Assembly (NCBI RefSeq): GCF_017347585.1
Contig: NZ_AP024480.1
Span: 1,324,001 to 1,388,000, forward strand
Direction of reading: 5' to 3'
DNA length: 64,000 nucleotides
DNA from: Caldicellulosiruptor diazotrophicus
GTDB lineage: Bacteria; Bacillota; Thermoanaerobacteria; Caldicellulosiruptorales; Caldicellulosiruptoraceae
The notes below the pieces were generated by a model that saw only the letters and a list, made by a program, of their open reading frames with translations, searched no databases and had not been told where the DNA came from. Below are positions 1-8,656 of the stretch, piece by piece. Within the stretch, counting starts at the first letter, position 1. Each line of letters starts with the position of its first letter. A program made the position numbers and the translations under genes.

Positions 1-128
1 CCTTTTTTTATAATTACGTTGTGACCAATTTTGCATCCGCTACCTATCTCAACATCATCTTCTATCACCACAAAATAGCCCATTTCAACGTCTTTTGATA
101 TCTTTGCTTTCTCACTTATAAATCTCAT
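1..128 (-). CDS. Sugar-nucleotide N-acetyltransferase, left-handed beta-helix family (N-terminal fragment)
   Basis: Only the first 42 or so codons lie in the window; the gene runs off the left edge. The start ATG (128-126) overlaps the TGA of the oxidoreductase upstream (ATGA), so the two are translationally coupled. The fragment contains hexapeptide-like turns (VEIGSGCKIGHNVIIKK) typical of LpxA/WbbJ-type trimeric acyltransferases. Because it follows an aminotransferase, a UDP-sugar dehydrogenase and a WlbA-like oxidase, the likely job is acetylation of the 3-amino group to give UDP-2,3-diacetamido-2,3-dideoxy-glucuronate (WbpD/WlbB role). The fold is visible; the substrate is inferred from context. 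Confidence 0.75.
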   Translation of the reverse strand, partial: MRFISEKAKISKDVEMGYFVVIEDDVEIGSGCKIGHNVIIKK

Positions 129-1249
129 CTTACCAACCTCTGCCTTTCATAAACCTTTTTCATATCCATTGTAGAAAAATTAGTAAGTGGTATTTTTATT
201 GGTCTTTTCTCAATTGCAGACTTGTAAATACCCAGAATTATCTCTAAGGACTTTTTACCTTCCTCACCAGTAACCAGTGGATTTTGTCCACTTTTGATGG
301 CTTCAATAACATTCTTGATAAAAGGGGTGTGGCCAAACCCATATACATTATCTGGATTTTCGGCAAACTTCTCTAAAGCCTCTTTTTCATCCTCATCAGG
401 TACACGCCATACAACAATTTTGTTAACCGATGTACCACCAAGAACTGCAGTACCTGTTTGACCAAAAACACTGAGCGTCTCTTCTAAATTTGAAGGCCAA
501 ACGCATGTTGTTCCTTCGACAACTCCTCTTGCTCCACTTTTAAATTTCAAAATAGCAAAACCTGTATCCTCTGCTTCAATCGGTCTTAAAAATGTTTCTA
601 TATCACCATAAATCTCGTCAACTTCAGAACTTATTATCCATTGCAGAAGGTCAATGTTGTGGGTACATTGGTTCATAAGCGCACCACCATCTTGTTCCCA
701 AGTACCTCTCCAACTATCATGTCTGTAGTATTCATCGTTCCTATTCCATCTGATACTTGCAACTGCATACAATAACTTACCAAATTTCCCACTATCTACA
801 GCACTTTTAAGTTTTTGTACGCTTTTGTTAAACCTGTTTTGAAGACATACACTAAGTATCTTCTTTTTTTCTCTTGCTTTTTTAATCATCAAATCCGCAT
901 CTTCTATTGAAAGTGCCATAGGCTTTTCTACAATCACATGCTTATTAAAATCCAAAGCAACAAGTGTCTGCTCAGCATGGCACCCACTGTATGTGGCTAT
1001 GTCAACTATGTCACATTCTTGTTCTTTTAACATCTTGATATAATCCGTGTATATAGGTATATCCTTTTTTATTTCAATTCCTTTGGTTGCAAGCAGTTCA
1101 TAATACTTTTGTCTTGTCCTCAAAGCTTTTTGGCTATCTAAGTCACAAAATCCCACAACCTCAAGTTGATCATAGTTGTTGGCATAAGCCTCAGCATGTT
1201 TAAATGATATCCTTCCACATCCAACAAGACAAATTTTTAGCTTCTCCAT
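125..1249 (-). CDS. Gfo/Idh/MocA-family UDP-sugar 3-oxidase (WlbA/WbpB-like)
   Basis: NAD-dependent oxidoreductase of about 374 residues. An N-terminal Rossmann fold carries VGCGRISFKHA (residues 6-16), the family EKP motif is near residue 108, and a substrate-domain stretch reads GGALMNQCTHNIDLLQW, with the His expected in the active site. WlbA-type enzymes oxidise C3 of UDP-GlcNAc-uronate before transamination, and the neighbours supply the other three steps. The start is placed at the ATG at 1249 because GGAGG sits about 10 nt upstream; the GTG at 1264 would overlap that ribosome-binding site. The stop overlaps the acetyltransferase start. The assignment to this pathway rather than another Gfo/Idh reaction rests on context. 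Confidence 0.8.
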   Translation of the reverse strand: MEKLKICLVGCGRISFKHAEAYANNYDQLEVVGFCDLDSQKALRTRQKYYELLATKGIEIKKDIPIYTDYIKMLKEQECDIVDIATYSGCHAEQTLVALDFNKHVIVEKPMALSIEDADLMIKKAREKKKILSVCLQNRFNKSVQKLKSAVDSGKFGKLLYAVASIRWNRNDEYYRHDSWRGTWEQDGGALMNQCTHNIDLLQWIISSEVDEIYGDIETFLRPIEAEDTGFAILKFKSGARGVVEGTTCVWPSNLEETLSVFGQTGTAVLGGTSVNKIVVWRVPDEDEKEALEKFAENPDNVYGFGHTPFIKNVIEAIKSGQNPLVTGEEGKKSLEIILGIYKSAIEKRPIKIPLTNFSTMDMKKVYERQRLVR

Positions 1250-1276
1250 CAACAAATCCTCCACTATGCTAGATTT

Positions 1277-2590
1277 TTATAGTTTATAAATTTTATCAGA
1301 TTTAATGCCTTTTGTTGCATTTCTTGTGTCAAAAATAAGATTAGCATTTTCTACTATAAAATTATAATCATATTTTGAATGGTCTGTTGTGATAACCACT
1401 ATATCATATTTTTTGAGCGACTCTGCAGTAAAATCCACCGAAAAATACTGTTTCCCGTTATAAGTAAAACTCGGTACATATGGATCATTGTAATCTATCT
1501 CTGCATTCTCTTTTTCAAATATTTCAATAATTTTTAATGCGGGTGACTCTCTTATATCATCAATATCTTTTTTGTACGCCACGCCTAAAATCAAAATTTT
1601 TGAGCCGTTCAAAGGTTTTTTGAATTTGTTTAGGATTTTCATAACTCTTTCTACCACGTACTCTGGCATATAGTTGTTTATCTCACCAGCTATTTCAATG
1701 AGCCTTGTATGATAATCGTATTCACGTGCTTTCCAAGTAAGATAAAACGGGTCAATCGGTATGCAATGACCGCCCAGCCCAGGTCCGGGATAAAATGCCA
1801 TAAATCCATAAGGTTTTGTTTTCGCCGCTTCAATTACCTCCCATATATCAATGTTCATCCTCTCACATAAAATAGCCATTTCGTTTACAAGAGCAATATT
1901 GATATTCCTGAATGTATTTTCTAAAATCTTTTCCATTTCCGCAACCTTTGGCGAGCTTACCCTGAATACCTCTCCTTTCAAAACATTCTCATAAAGCCTT
2001 GCGGCTATTTCTGTACATATTTTTGTTACTCCACCAACAACTTTTGGTGTGTTCTTTGTATTGTACACTTTGTTACCCGGATCAACCCTTTCAGGTGAAA
2101 AAGCTAAAAAGAAATCCTCACCGCATTTTAGTCCACTCTTTTCTAAAATAGGTTTCACAACTTCTTCAGTTGTTCCCGGATATGTAGTACTCTCTAAAAC
2201 AATTAGCATTCCTCTATGAAGGTATTTTGAAATCTCTCTTGTAGAGTTTACAACGTACGAAATGTCAGGCTGTTTGTATTTATCAAGTGGAGTGGGAACA
2301 CATATAGCAACAGCATCAACATCTCCAATCTTGCTGTAGTCAGTTGTGGCAAAGATTCTACCTTCCTTTACAAGATCAGCAAGTTCTTTGTCCACAACAT
2401 CGCCAATATAATTTTGGCCTTTGTTTACCATGTCAACTCTCTTTTGCTGTATGTCAAATCCAATAACCTTGTACCCTGCTTTTGCCTTTTCGACAGCAAG
2501 AGGAAGACCTACATATCCAAGTCCTACAACTCCAATCACTGCTGTTTTGTTTTCAATCTTTTCAAGAAGTTTTTGCGCAATTTCATTCAT
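1277..2590 (-). CDS. Nucleotide-sugar dehydrogenase (UDP-GlcNAc 6-dehydrogenase type)
   Basis: 437 residues, normal for the UDP-glucose/UDP-GlcNAc/UDP-ManNAc dehydrogenase family. VGLGYVGLPLA (residues 22-32) is the NAD-binding loop; Cys276 in GPGLGGHCIPIDPFYL is the catalytic nucleophile; the C-terminal substrate lobe starts with LGVAYKKDIDDIRESPA. The enzyme performs a two-step NAD-dependent oxidation of C6 to the uronate. It overlaps the stop of the aminotransferase upstream (TAATG) and has its own GGAGGGAG ribosome-binding site. The neighbours suggest UDP-GlcNAc as substrate (WbpA role); UDP-ManNAc dehydrogenase (WecC) is the main alternative and cannot be excluded by sequence alone. Confidence 0.88.
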   Translation of the reverse strand: MNEIAQKLLEKIENKTAVIGVVGLGYVGLPLAVEKAKAGYKVIGFDIQQKRVDMVNKGQNYIGDVVDKELADLVKEGRIFATTDYSKIGDVDAVAICVPTPLDKYKQPDISYVVNSTREISKYLHRGMLIVLESTTYPGTTEEVVKPILEKSGLKCGEDFFLAFSPERVDPGNKVYNTKNTPKVVGGVTKICTEIAARLYENVLKGEVFRVSSPKVAEMEKILENTFRNINIALVNEMAILCERMNIDIWEVIEAAKTKPYGFMAFYPGPGLGGHCIPIDPFYLTWKAREYDYHTRLIEIAGEINNYMPEYVVERVMKILNKFKKPLNGSKILILGVAYKKDIDDIRESPALKIIEIFEKENAEIDYNDPYVPSFTYNGKQYFSVDFTAESLKKYDIVVITTDHSKYDYNFIVENANLIFDTRNATKGIKSDKIYKL

Positions 2591-3699
2591 TATAAACTCC
2601 CTCCAAATTGATTTATTGAAGTTGTTATATATTCTATTTCTTCATCAGTCAGTTCAGGATACATTGGAATTGCAAATGACCGTCTGCACAACCTTTCGGC
2701 AACCTCAAAGTCACCTTCTTTATACCCCAAAAAGCTCAAAGCTTTAGTAAGATGTAATGGCACAGGATAATATATGCCTGTTGCGATTCCTTTTTGTTTT
2801 AAATACTCCATTATACAATCTCTTTTTTCATGTTGGAGAACATATAGGTGATATATGTGACCAAACTCAAAATTATTACATTTTTTAGGGGTGACTAACC
2901 CATCGAGTTTTAAATTTTGAGAAAACTTTTGAGCTATTTCTATTCTTCTTCTATTCCAATTGTCAATATATTTTAATTTAACAAGAAGTATTGCTGCCTG
3001 CACTTCGTCAAGCCTGCTGTTAAATCCTATCATCTCATTGAAATACTTCTTTTTTGAACCATGCTGTCTGAGCATCCTTGCTTTTGACGCAATCTCATCA
3101 GAATCTGTTACAATCAAACCTCCGTCGCCAAACCCACCCAAGTTCTTCGTAGGAAAGAATGAAAAACATCCCACATCTCCAATTGTGCCTGCCTTTTTCC
3201 CTTCAAATTCAGCACCAAACGCCTGGCAAGCATCTTCTATAATATACAGGTTATACTTTTGGGCAATTTGTACTATTTTCTTCATATCACACACTTGACC
3301 AAATATGTGGACAGGAATAATAGCTTTTGTATGTTTAGTAATCTTTTCTTCTATCTTTTCATGGTCTATGTTATACGACAGAGGATCAATGTCAACAAAT
3401 ACCGGCTTTGCACCCACTCTTACTATTGCCTCCGCTGTTGCAAAAAAGGTAAAAGGAGTAGTTATAACCTCATCACCTTTTCCTATACCAAGACTTTCAA
3501 GTGCTATGACCAAGGCGTCTGTCCCATTTCCAACACCTATTGCATGTTTTACATTCAGATATTCAGTACACTTTTTTTCAAATTCTGTGACTTTCGGTCC
3601 TAAGATATATTGTCCACTTTCAAATACCTCTTTTACGCTGTCCATTATTTCTCTGGAAATATTTTTGTACTGTCTTTTCAAATCAATAAGCGAGATCAT
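2590..3699 (-). CDS. DegT/DnrJ/EryC1-family sugar aminotransferase (WbpE/WlbC-like)
   Basis: PLP-dependent aminotransferase of 369 residues with the family signatures: GVGNGTDALVIAL near residues 55-67, the EDACQAFGAE block (residues 155-164) and the Schiff-base Lys185 in FFPTKNLGGFGDGG. It would aminate the 3-keto UDP-sugar made by the oxidase encoded two genes downstream, probably with glutamate as donor. ATG at 3699 follows GAGATGAGG by 8 nt. It opens the four-gene nucleotide-sugar block and shares stop/start bases with the dehydrogenase. Family certain, exact sugar inferred. Confidence 0.85.
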   Translation of the reverse strand: MISLIDLKRQYKNISREIMDSVKEVFESGQYILGPKVTEFEKKCTEYLNVKHAIGVGNGTDALVIALESLGIGKGDEVITTPFTFFATAEAIVRVGAKPVFVDIDPLSYNIDHEKIEEKITKHTKAIIPVHIFGQVCDMKKIVQIAQKYNLYIIEDACQAFGAEFEGKKAGTIGDVGCFSFFPTKNLGGFGDGGLIVTDSDEIASKARMLRQHGSKKKYFNEMIGFNSRLDEVQAAILLVKLKYIDNWNRRRIEIAQKFSQNLKLDGLVTPKKCNNFEFGHIYHLYVLQHEKRDCIMEYLKQKGIATGIYYPVPLHLTKALSFLGYKEGDFEVAERLCRRSFAIPMYPELTDEEIEYITTSINQFGGSL

Positions 3700-3743
3700 C
3701 TTTAAATCCTCATCTCCATTCTAAATTTGATATTTGAACAAAT

Positions 3744-4529
3744 TTATAAATTCTGGATAATATATTTTCTCTCTCTGTATATTACATACAAAATTGCCAC
3801 AATTACACCTGCTAACATCCCAGCAACAACTCTCAAAGCCTTCTCAAACTTGCTACCAGCAGATTCATACACCTTTACTTTTCCATACTGATAAATAGCA
3901 TTTTTCAAATCAATCACTTTGTTGAAATGACTATTTACCCATTTTATAAGATTTATAGCAGCTGAGATTTGGCTTAGCTGTTCTTGTTCACTTGAAGTTA
4001 AGCTTGTTTTTTCATATTTTCTCCTTTCAAGTAAAAGCTCATCTAAAAGTTTTTGAGCTGCTTCTGATTTACTTTTCAAATCTGAGATTACCTGGTTATC
4101 CAAACTTTTGAGATATTCATTTAGCATATTCTGAGCAGCAGTCTGTGAATCTGCAACAGCTCTAACCATAACATAATTTATTCCGCTCTTTGAAGCTTTA
4201 GGTTCAATAAAAATTCCAAATCTCTCATCTTCACCATATCTGCTTGTGACATAGTCAATAAAAGGAGGGTTCAGTGCCACCATCTCTAAATATTCTTTGT
4301 TTAAATCCAATGAGGTTATATTTGAATACAATCCCTGTACTATATTAGAAACACTGGTGGATAAAGTATTAAAGTTGAATGGATTCAGAAGATTATTATC
4401 AAGCCTTAGGTTTGTCTCAGCTGTCCACAATGTTTTTGTGAAAAATTGTACAACCACAGCTGATAGTATTAAAAATAATACAACTATTACTACCATTTCC
4501 TTAATTCTTTTCTTGAATATATAAATCAT
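3744..4529 (-). CDS. Wzz/YveK-like polysaccharide chain-length or export protein
   Basis: 261 residues with the classic Wzz layout: a short basic N-terminus, one membrane span (about residues 12-32), a long helical extracytoplasmic domain (about 33-230, with a heptad-like stretch KSEAAQKLLDELLLERRKYE), and a second span near the C-terminus (VVAGMLAGVIVAILYVIY). No Walker motifs, so this is not a fused BY-kinase. Such proteins set chain length of surface polysaccharide or act as kinase activators. It precedes the nucleotide-sugar genes by 44 nt and is probably co-transcribed, which ties that block to envelope polysaccharide. Confidence 0.72.
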   Translation of the reverse strand: MIYIFKKRIKEMVVIVVLFLILSAVVVQFFTKTLWTAETNLRLDNNLLNPFNFNTLSTSVSNIVQGLYSNITSLDLNKEYLEMVALNPPFIDYVTSRYGEDERFGIFIEPKASKSGINYVMVRAVADSQTAAQNMLNEYLKSLDNQVISDLKSKSEAAQKLLDELLLERRKYEKTSLTSSEQEQLSQISAAINLIKWVNSHFNKVIDLKNAIYQYGKVKVYESAGSKFEKALRVVAGMLAGVIVAILYVIYRERKYIIQNL

Positions 4530-4547
4530 TTTTTGCTTTTCTCCTTT

Positions 4548-5435
4548 CTATCTTTGTGTAATGAGTTTTAATGTGCCATCTGGAAATATCAATGCAACAA
4601 TATTGCCATTTCGTTCTGTTGTAAATATTTTGACTTTAAATTTCTCCAATCTCCTTATTGTGGATGAATGCGGATGACCGTACGGATTGTCCTTCCCCAC
4701 ACTTATGATAGCAACTTTGGGATTTACCTTTTCCAAAAACAAGCTTGATGTTGCAGCATAGCTTCCGTGATGAGAAACCTTTAAAATATCTGCCTCTATA
4801 TCATGAATATCCCTTATTATGTCATATTCTACGTTCTTTGAAATATCACCAGTAAATAACAACCTTCTTCTTGCAAATTCAAGCATAACAACCACACTCG
4901 AATCATTCAAATCATCATAATCTTTAAGAGGTGACAAAAAAGTCAATGTGACACCATTTAATTTTAATCTGTCAAATGGTCTTGCAATTGAAATCTTTAG
5001 GTTTTTTTTCTTTAGTGCATTTAGCATATCCTCAAATGTCTGAGTATTTGTTGTTTTATTTGTTGTATAAAATCTTTCTATGTCATATTTAGAAATAATC
5101 TTGTCCATGTTGCCAATATGGTCCTCATGCGGATGAGTTACAATCACCACATCTAATTTTTTGACATTTAATCTATCTAAGGTTTGTAAAACATTCTGTT
5201 CAGCAGAATTTGGTCCTGAGTCAATCAATACAAACTTATTTTCGGGAGTTTTTATCAGTATACTATCTCCCTGACCTACATCCAAAAAAAATACACTACA
5301 TACTTGCTTATCTAAAAACTGGGCTGAATTTGTTCCCCAAAAGTCAGAAGTTTGAAATAGATACGAACATCCACTTAAAAAAAGAAAGAATATAATTGTC
5401 ATTAATAGAATATATAACGAAAGTTTTTTCGTCAT
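4548..5435 (-). CDS. Secreted lipoprotein with ComEC-like metallo-beta-lactamase fold
   Basis: 295 residues. The N-terminus is a lipoprotein signal with lipobox LSGC (Cys23), so the mature protein should be tethered outside the membrane. It continues as a soluble copy of the ComEC/Rec2 hydrolase domain: FFLDVGQGDSILIK (49-62), the metal motif HPHEDH (101-106), a later GD in LLFTGDIS and KVSHHGS. No competence channel (multi-span) domain is present. Stand-alone members are often called beta-lactamase-fold hydrolases; nuclease or phosphodiesterase activity is plausible but unproven. Strong GGAGG ribosome-binding site; 18 nt before the Wzz-like gene and 31 nt after etfA. Confidence 0.8.
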   Translation of the reverse strand: MTKKLSLYILLMTIIFFLFLSGCSYLFQTSDFWGTNSAQFLDKQVCSVFFLDVGQGDSILIKTPENKFVLIDSGPNSAEQNVLQTLDRLNVKKLDVVIVTHPHEDHIGNMDKIISKYDIERFYTTNKTTNTQTFEDMLNALKKKNLKISIARPFDRLKLNGVTLTFLSPLKDYDDLNDSSVVVMLEFARRRLLFTGDISKNVEYDIIRDIHDIEADILKVSHHGSYAATSSLFLEKVNPKVAIISVGKDNPYGHPHSSTIRRLEKFKVKIFTTERNGNIVALIFPDGTLKLITQR

Positions 5436-5466
5436 TACTTAAACTTCCTCCGTTACTTCATAGAAA

Positions 5467-6465
5467 TCAGCAACCTTTAACCTTGCTTTTAAAAATCTTT
5501 ACAAAACTTTTTAAAGCATGGGTAGCATCAGCAACAATCCCGTAATGTGCAATTTTAAAAATTTGTGCATCCCTGTTTTTGTTAACTGCTATTATGAGTT
5601 TTGGACTACCAATCCCACAAACATGATGGGCTGCACCCGAAATACCAAACGCAAAATATATCTGTGGTGATATAATCTTTCCACTTTGACCAATTTGATA
5701 TTCTTTGTCAACCCACCCCATGTCAACAAGCGGCCTTGTAACACCTACTGCAGCATTTAAAATATTTGCAAGTTCAAAAGCATATTTTAAATTTTCCTTG
5801 TCTTTAATTCCCCTTCCTACACCAATAACTATTTTAGCACTTTCAAGTTTGTTATCAATATCATGAGCTAAATTTTTTTCAATAACCTTTACAGCAAAAG
5901 GTTCAATATTTTCAATGAGAGTATTAATAACCTCCACCTTGTTATCAATGGTCTCAAAAGAACATTCATCTGCATTTTTTATTTTTAAAGTTGCAAATAC
6001 AATAGATGAATTTTTGACTAAGATCTCAGCGTTTATATTACCTGCATACGCAGGCTTCAAAAAACTATATTTGTAAGTACTTTCATCAAATATAATGTCT
6101 GTACAATCAACAGCAAACCCACATGAAAAGCGTGCAGCAACTCTTGCTAAAATTGACTTTATAAAATCACTTGATATTGAAATGACAGCATGAGGTTTTA
6201 TTATATTTATATGCTGGGTTATAGCATCAATGTATGGTAATTCCCAACCTGAAAAAAGTTTGTTTTCACAAATGACAATCTGACTTACCGGAAGAGTCTT
6301 CAGGTAATTTATATCTTTATCTTTCACTTGGCTATTTGTATATAGATACAAAATAATTTTTTTACCTTTAATTGTAATTCTGCTATCAATAAAAGAAAAA
6401 AGAGAACCAAGTTGTGAAACATCACCAATATGATAAATTGCTGGTACAAATATAACATGTTCCAT
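5467..6465 (-). CDS. etfA: Electron-transfer flavoprotein alpha subunit
   Basis: 332 residues. The C-terminal third is the conserved FAD domain: VGVGRGIKDKENL, TRPLVDMGWV, QIGQSGKIISPQIYFAFGISGA and AHHVCGIG. The N-terminal half is less conserved, as is usual. With EtfB it accepts electrons from the acyl-CoA dehydrogenase encoded upstream. Order acd-etfB-etfA on one strand with gaps of about 32 and 34 nt indicates an operon. The N-terminus has no ferredoxin domain, so if this Etf takes part in flavin-based bifurcation the sequence does not show it directly. Confidence 0.92.
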   Translation of the reverse strand: MEHVIFVPAIYHIGDVSQLGSLFSFIDSRITIKGKKIILYLYTNSQVKDKDINYLKTLPVSQIVICENKLFSGWELPYIDAITQHINIIKPHAVISISSDFIKSILARVAARFSCGFAVDCTDIIFDESTYKYSFLKPAYAGNINAEILVKNSSIVFATLKIKNADECSFETIDNKVEVINTLIENIEPFAVKVIEKNLAHDIDNKLESAKIVIGVGRGIKDKENLKYAFELANILNAAVGVTRPLVDMGWVDKEYQIGQSGKIISPQIYFAFGISGAAHHVCGIGSPKLIIAVNKNRDAQIFKIAHYGIVADATHALKSFVKIFKSKVKGC

Positions 6466-6499
6466 TTCTCACTTTATCCCCCTTATAAAATTGAAATTT

Positions 6500-7288
6500 T
6501 TATATTAATCTCATAACAATGTTAGCTATACACTCTATTTGGCTATCATCAATATTTTCATAAATTTCACACTTATTATTATCAAAGCTTTGTTCAATAA
6601 ACCTATTGACCAAGGTTTTTGAACCTTCTATCCCCACTTTACTAAAATCAAAATTTTCTAAGTCTGCCAAATTAACGATTTGAGGAGTATAACAAAGAGC
6701 TTTTAGCATTAAACTCAGTTTTGGAAGTCTGAGATATGCACTATCTTTCTTTACAGAAATCAGTGCAGGTAACTTCACTTCAAATCTAAATAATTGATTT
6801 TCCAATTTTCTTTCAACTTCAATTCTTTGTGTATCTAAAACCTTTATATCAGATGCGGATGCAATGTGAGGGATATTGAGATATTCAGCAATTTGAGGTG
6901 GAACAATAGATGTTTCACCGTCTAAAGAAGACTCTCCGCACAGTATCAAGTCAAAATCGCCAAGTTTTTCAATAGACTTTGCTAGTGCATACGCAGTAGA
7001 ATACGCATCAGAACCAACAAGTCTTTTATCTGTCAAAAGGACACAACTATCACAACCAACCTCAATAAGTTCTTTTATTTTGTTTTTACATTCATCAGGA
7101 CCCATTGAAAGTGTTGTGATATAAGCATCATTATACGCATCTTTTATTTTTAAAGCAAATTCTAAAGCGCTAAGGTCTGCAGGATTGTTTATTAAATGTT
7201 GAGCACTTCTCTTTATCGTCTTTGTTTGAGCATTATACTCTATTTTATCCGAGTTTATTACTTGTTTTATACATACAAGAATTTTCAT
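6500..7288 (-). CDS. etfB: Electron-transfer flavoprotein beta subunit
   Basis: 262 residues starting MKILVCIKQV, the usual EtfB beginning. Typical segments follow: LIINNPAD-like LINNPADLSALEFAL, LSMGPDE, GSDAYSTAYALAKSIE, the signature LCGESSLDGETSIVPPQIAEYL, and VKLPALISVKKDSAYLRLP. It forms the heterodimer with EtfA and in canonical ETFs binds AMP; bifurcating ETFs bind a second FAD here. Sits between the dehydrogenase gene and etfA. Function as electron acceptor is well supported; the physiological oxidation is unknown. Confidence 0.92.
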   Translation of the reverse strand: MKILVCIKQVINSDKIEYNAQTKTIKRSAQHLINNPADLSALEFALKIKDAYNDAYITTLSMGPDECKNKIKELIEVGCDSCVLLTDKRLVGSDAYSTAYALAKSIEKLGDFDLILCGESSLDGETSIVPPQIAEYLNIPHIASASDIKVLDTQRIEVERKLENQLFRFEVKLPALISVKKDSAYLRLPKLSLMLKALCYTPQIVNLADLENFDFSKVGIEGSKTLVNRFIEQSFDNNKCEIYENIDDSQIECIANIVMRLI

Positions 7289-7320
7289 TTCTAAAAAGTC
7301 CCCCTTGAATCTTTATTATT

Positions 7321-8466
7321 TTAATACTCTTTTATGATCTCGGAAGCTATAATATTTCTCTGTATTTGATTTGCTCCTTCAAATATCTGAGTTACCTTAG
7401 CATCTCTCATCATCTTTTCAACCGGATAATCCTTAACATATCCATTTCCACCCATAATCTGAACAGCATCAGTGGTGACCTTCATAGCAACATCAGATGC
7501 AAAAACTTTGCATGCTGAAGATTCCTTTGAAAAATCCTTTATCCCACTGTCTATCATCCTACATGTTGAGTAAAGTAAAGATCTTGCAGCTTCGATGTTT
7601 ATGTACATGTCAGCCAGCATATGCTGGATTGCCTGAAAGGACGAAAGAGGTTGCCCAAATTGAAACCTTTCTTTTGCATACCTGACTGCGTGCTCATAGG
7701 CACCTTGGGCAATCCCAACAGCCATTGCAGCCACTCCAGGACGTGTCCTGTCAAACGTCTTCATTGCAACAATAAACCCTGTCCCTTCACGACCTAAAAG
7801 ATTTTCCCTGGGAACTTTACAATCTTCAAATATAAGCTCTGTAGTAGAAGATGATCTTATTCCCATCTTGTCCTCTTTTTTACCACAATAAAATCCTTCA
7901 TACCCCTTTTCAACAATGAAAGCTGAAATTCCGCGCGGTCCTTTAGACTTATCAGTTACTGCAAATACTACATATATATCAGCTTCACCTCCGTTTGTTA
8001 TCCAGTGCTTGCTACCATTTAAAATATAATAATCTCCTTTTTTCTCTGCAACTGTCTTTATACTGCTCACATCACTTCCAGCGTCAGCTTCTGTCAATGC
8101 GAAAGCAGCTATTAACTCTCCTTTTGCTATTTTAGGCAAATATTTTTTCTTTTGTTCTTCATTTCCATAAAGAATTATGGGATATGCACCCAGAGCTGTA
8201 GCTGCATATGATACCGCAACACCTGCACAGTTTCTTGAAAGCTCTTCCACAACAAGGCACATTTCCATAACACCGCCACCAAACCCACCATATTCTTTAG
8301 GAATATATACCCCAGTGAGCTCAGTGTACGCCAAAAGGTTCAATATATCTCTTGGGAATATACCTTCTTTGTCATATTTTATTGCAACCTTTGACACATA
8401 TTCATCTGAAATTCTTTTTGCAAGTTTCTTTATAATCTTCTGCTCTTCGCTTAAAAAATACTCCAT
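7321..8466 (-). CDS. Short-chain acyl-CoA dehydrogenase (butyryl-CoA dehydrogenase type)
   Basis: About 381 residues. Family blocks are all present: [18 protein letters not shown] (FAD/substrate loop), [68 protein letters not shown] and the C-terminal [10 protein letters not shown], whose Glu (about residue 363) is the expected catalytic base for short-chain enzymes. The ATG at 8466 is chosen over 8508: a sigma-A promoter with its -10 at 8514-8509 would put the transcription start near 8502, after the upstream ATG. Couples to etfBA downstream. No crotonase, thiolase or hydroxyacyl-CoA dehydrogenase gene lies nearby, so the substrate is open. Confidence 0.88.
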   Translation of the reverse strand: MEYFLSEEQKIIKKLAKRISDEYVSKVAIKYDKEGIFPRDILNLLAYTELTGVYIPKEYGGFGGGVMEMCLVVEELSRNCAGVAVSYAATALGAYPIILYGNEEQKKKYLPKIAKGELIAAFALTEADAGSDVSSIKTVAEKKGDYYILNGSKHWITNGGEADIYVVFAVTDKSKGPRGISAFIVEKGYEGFYCGKKEDKMGIRSSSTTELIFEDCKVPRENLLGREGTGFIVAMKTFDRTRPGVAAMAVGIAQGAYEHAVRYAKERFQFGQPLSSFQAIQHMLADMYINIEAARSLLYSTCRMIDSGIKDFSKESSACKVFASDVAMKVTTDAVQIMGGNGYVKDYPVEKMMRDAKVTQIFEGANQIQRNIIASEIIKEY

Positions 8467-8508
8467 CTTAAAAAACTCGCCCCCTACTTTTTCTGTATCC
8501 TTCTTCAT

Positions 8509-8538
8509 AGTTTATCAGATGAAATTCTCTATTGTCAA
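8509..8538 (-). promoter_or_regulatory. Sigma-A promoter of the acyl-CoA dehydrogenase/etf operon
   Basis: On the minus strand TTGACA (8538-8533), an 18-nt spacer and TAAACT (8514-8509), the latter preceded by TG one base upstream (extended -10). It reads toward the dehydrogenase and fixes its start at 8466. Confidence 0.7.
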
Positions 8539-8656
8539 ACAGCCATAATATCCTCTATTAACAGGACTATATTGTAATTATATTTGTTGTATCGTTCAAT
8601 TGTTTTTTGATATTATATTTCATATAAAAAAGTTTGTCCTAAGGAAGGAATACAAA

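Noticed and set aside
8467..8508. 14-residue longer acyl-CoA dehydrogenase start
   Set aside because: The predicted transcription start is after the upstream ATG and the family begins at MEYFLSEEQ.
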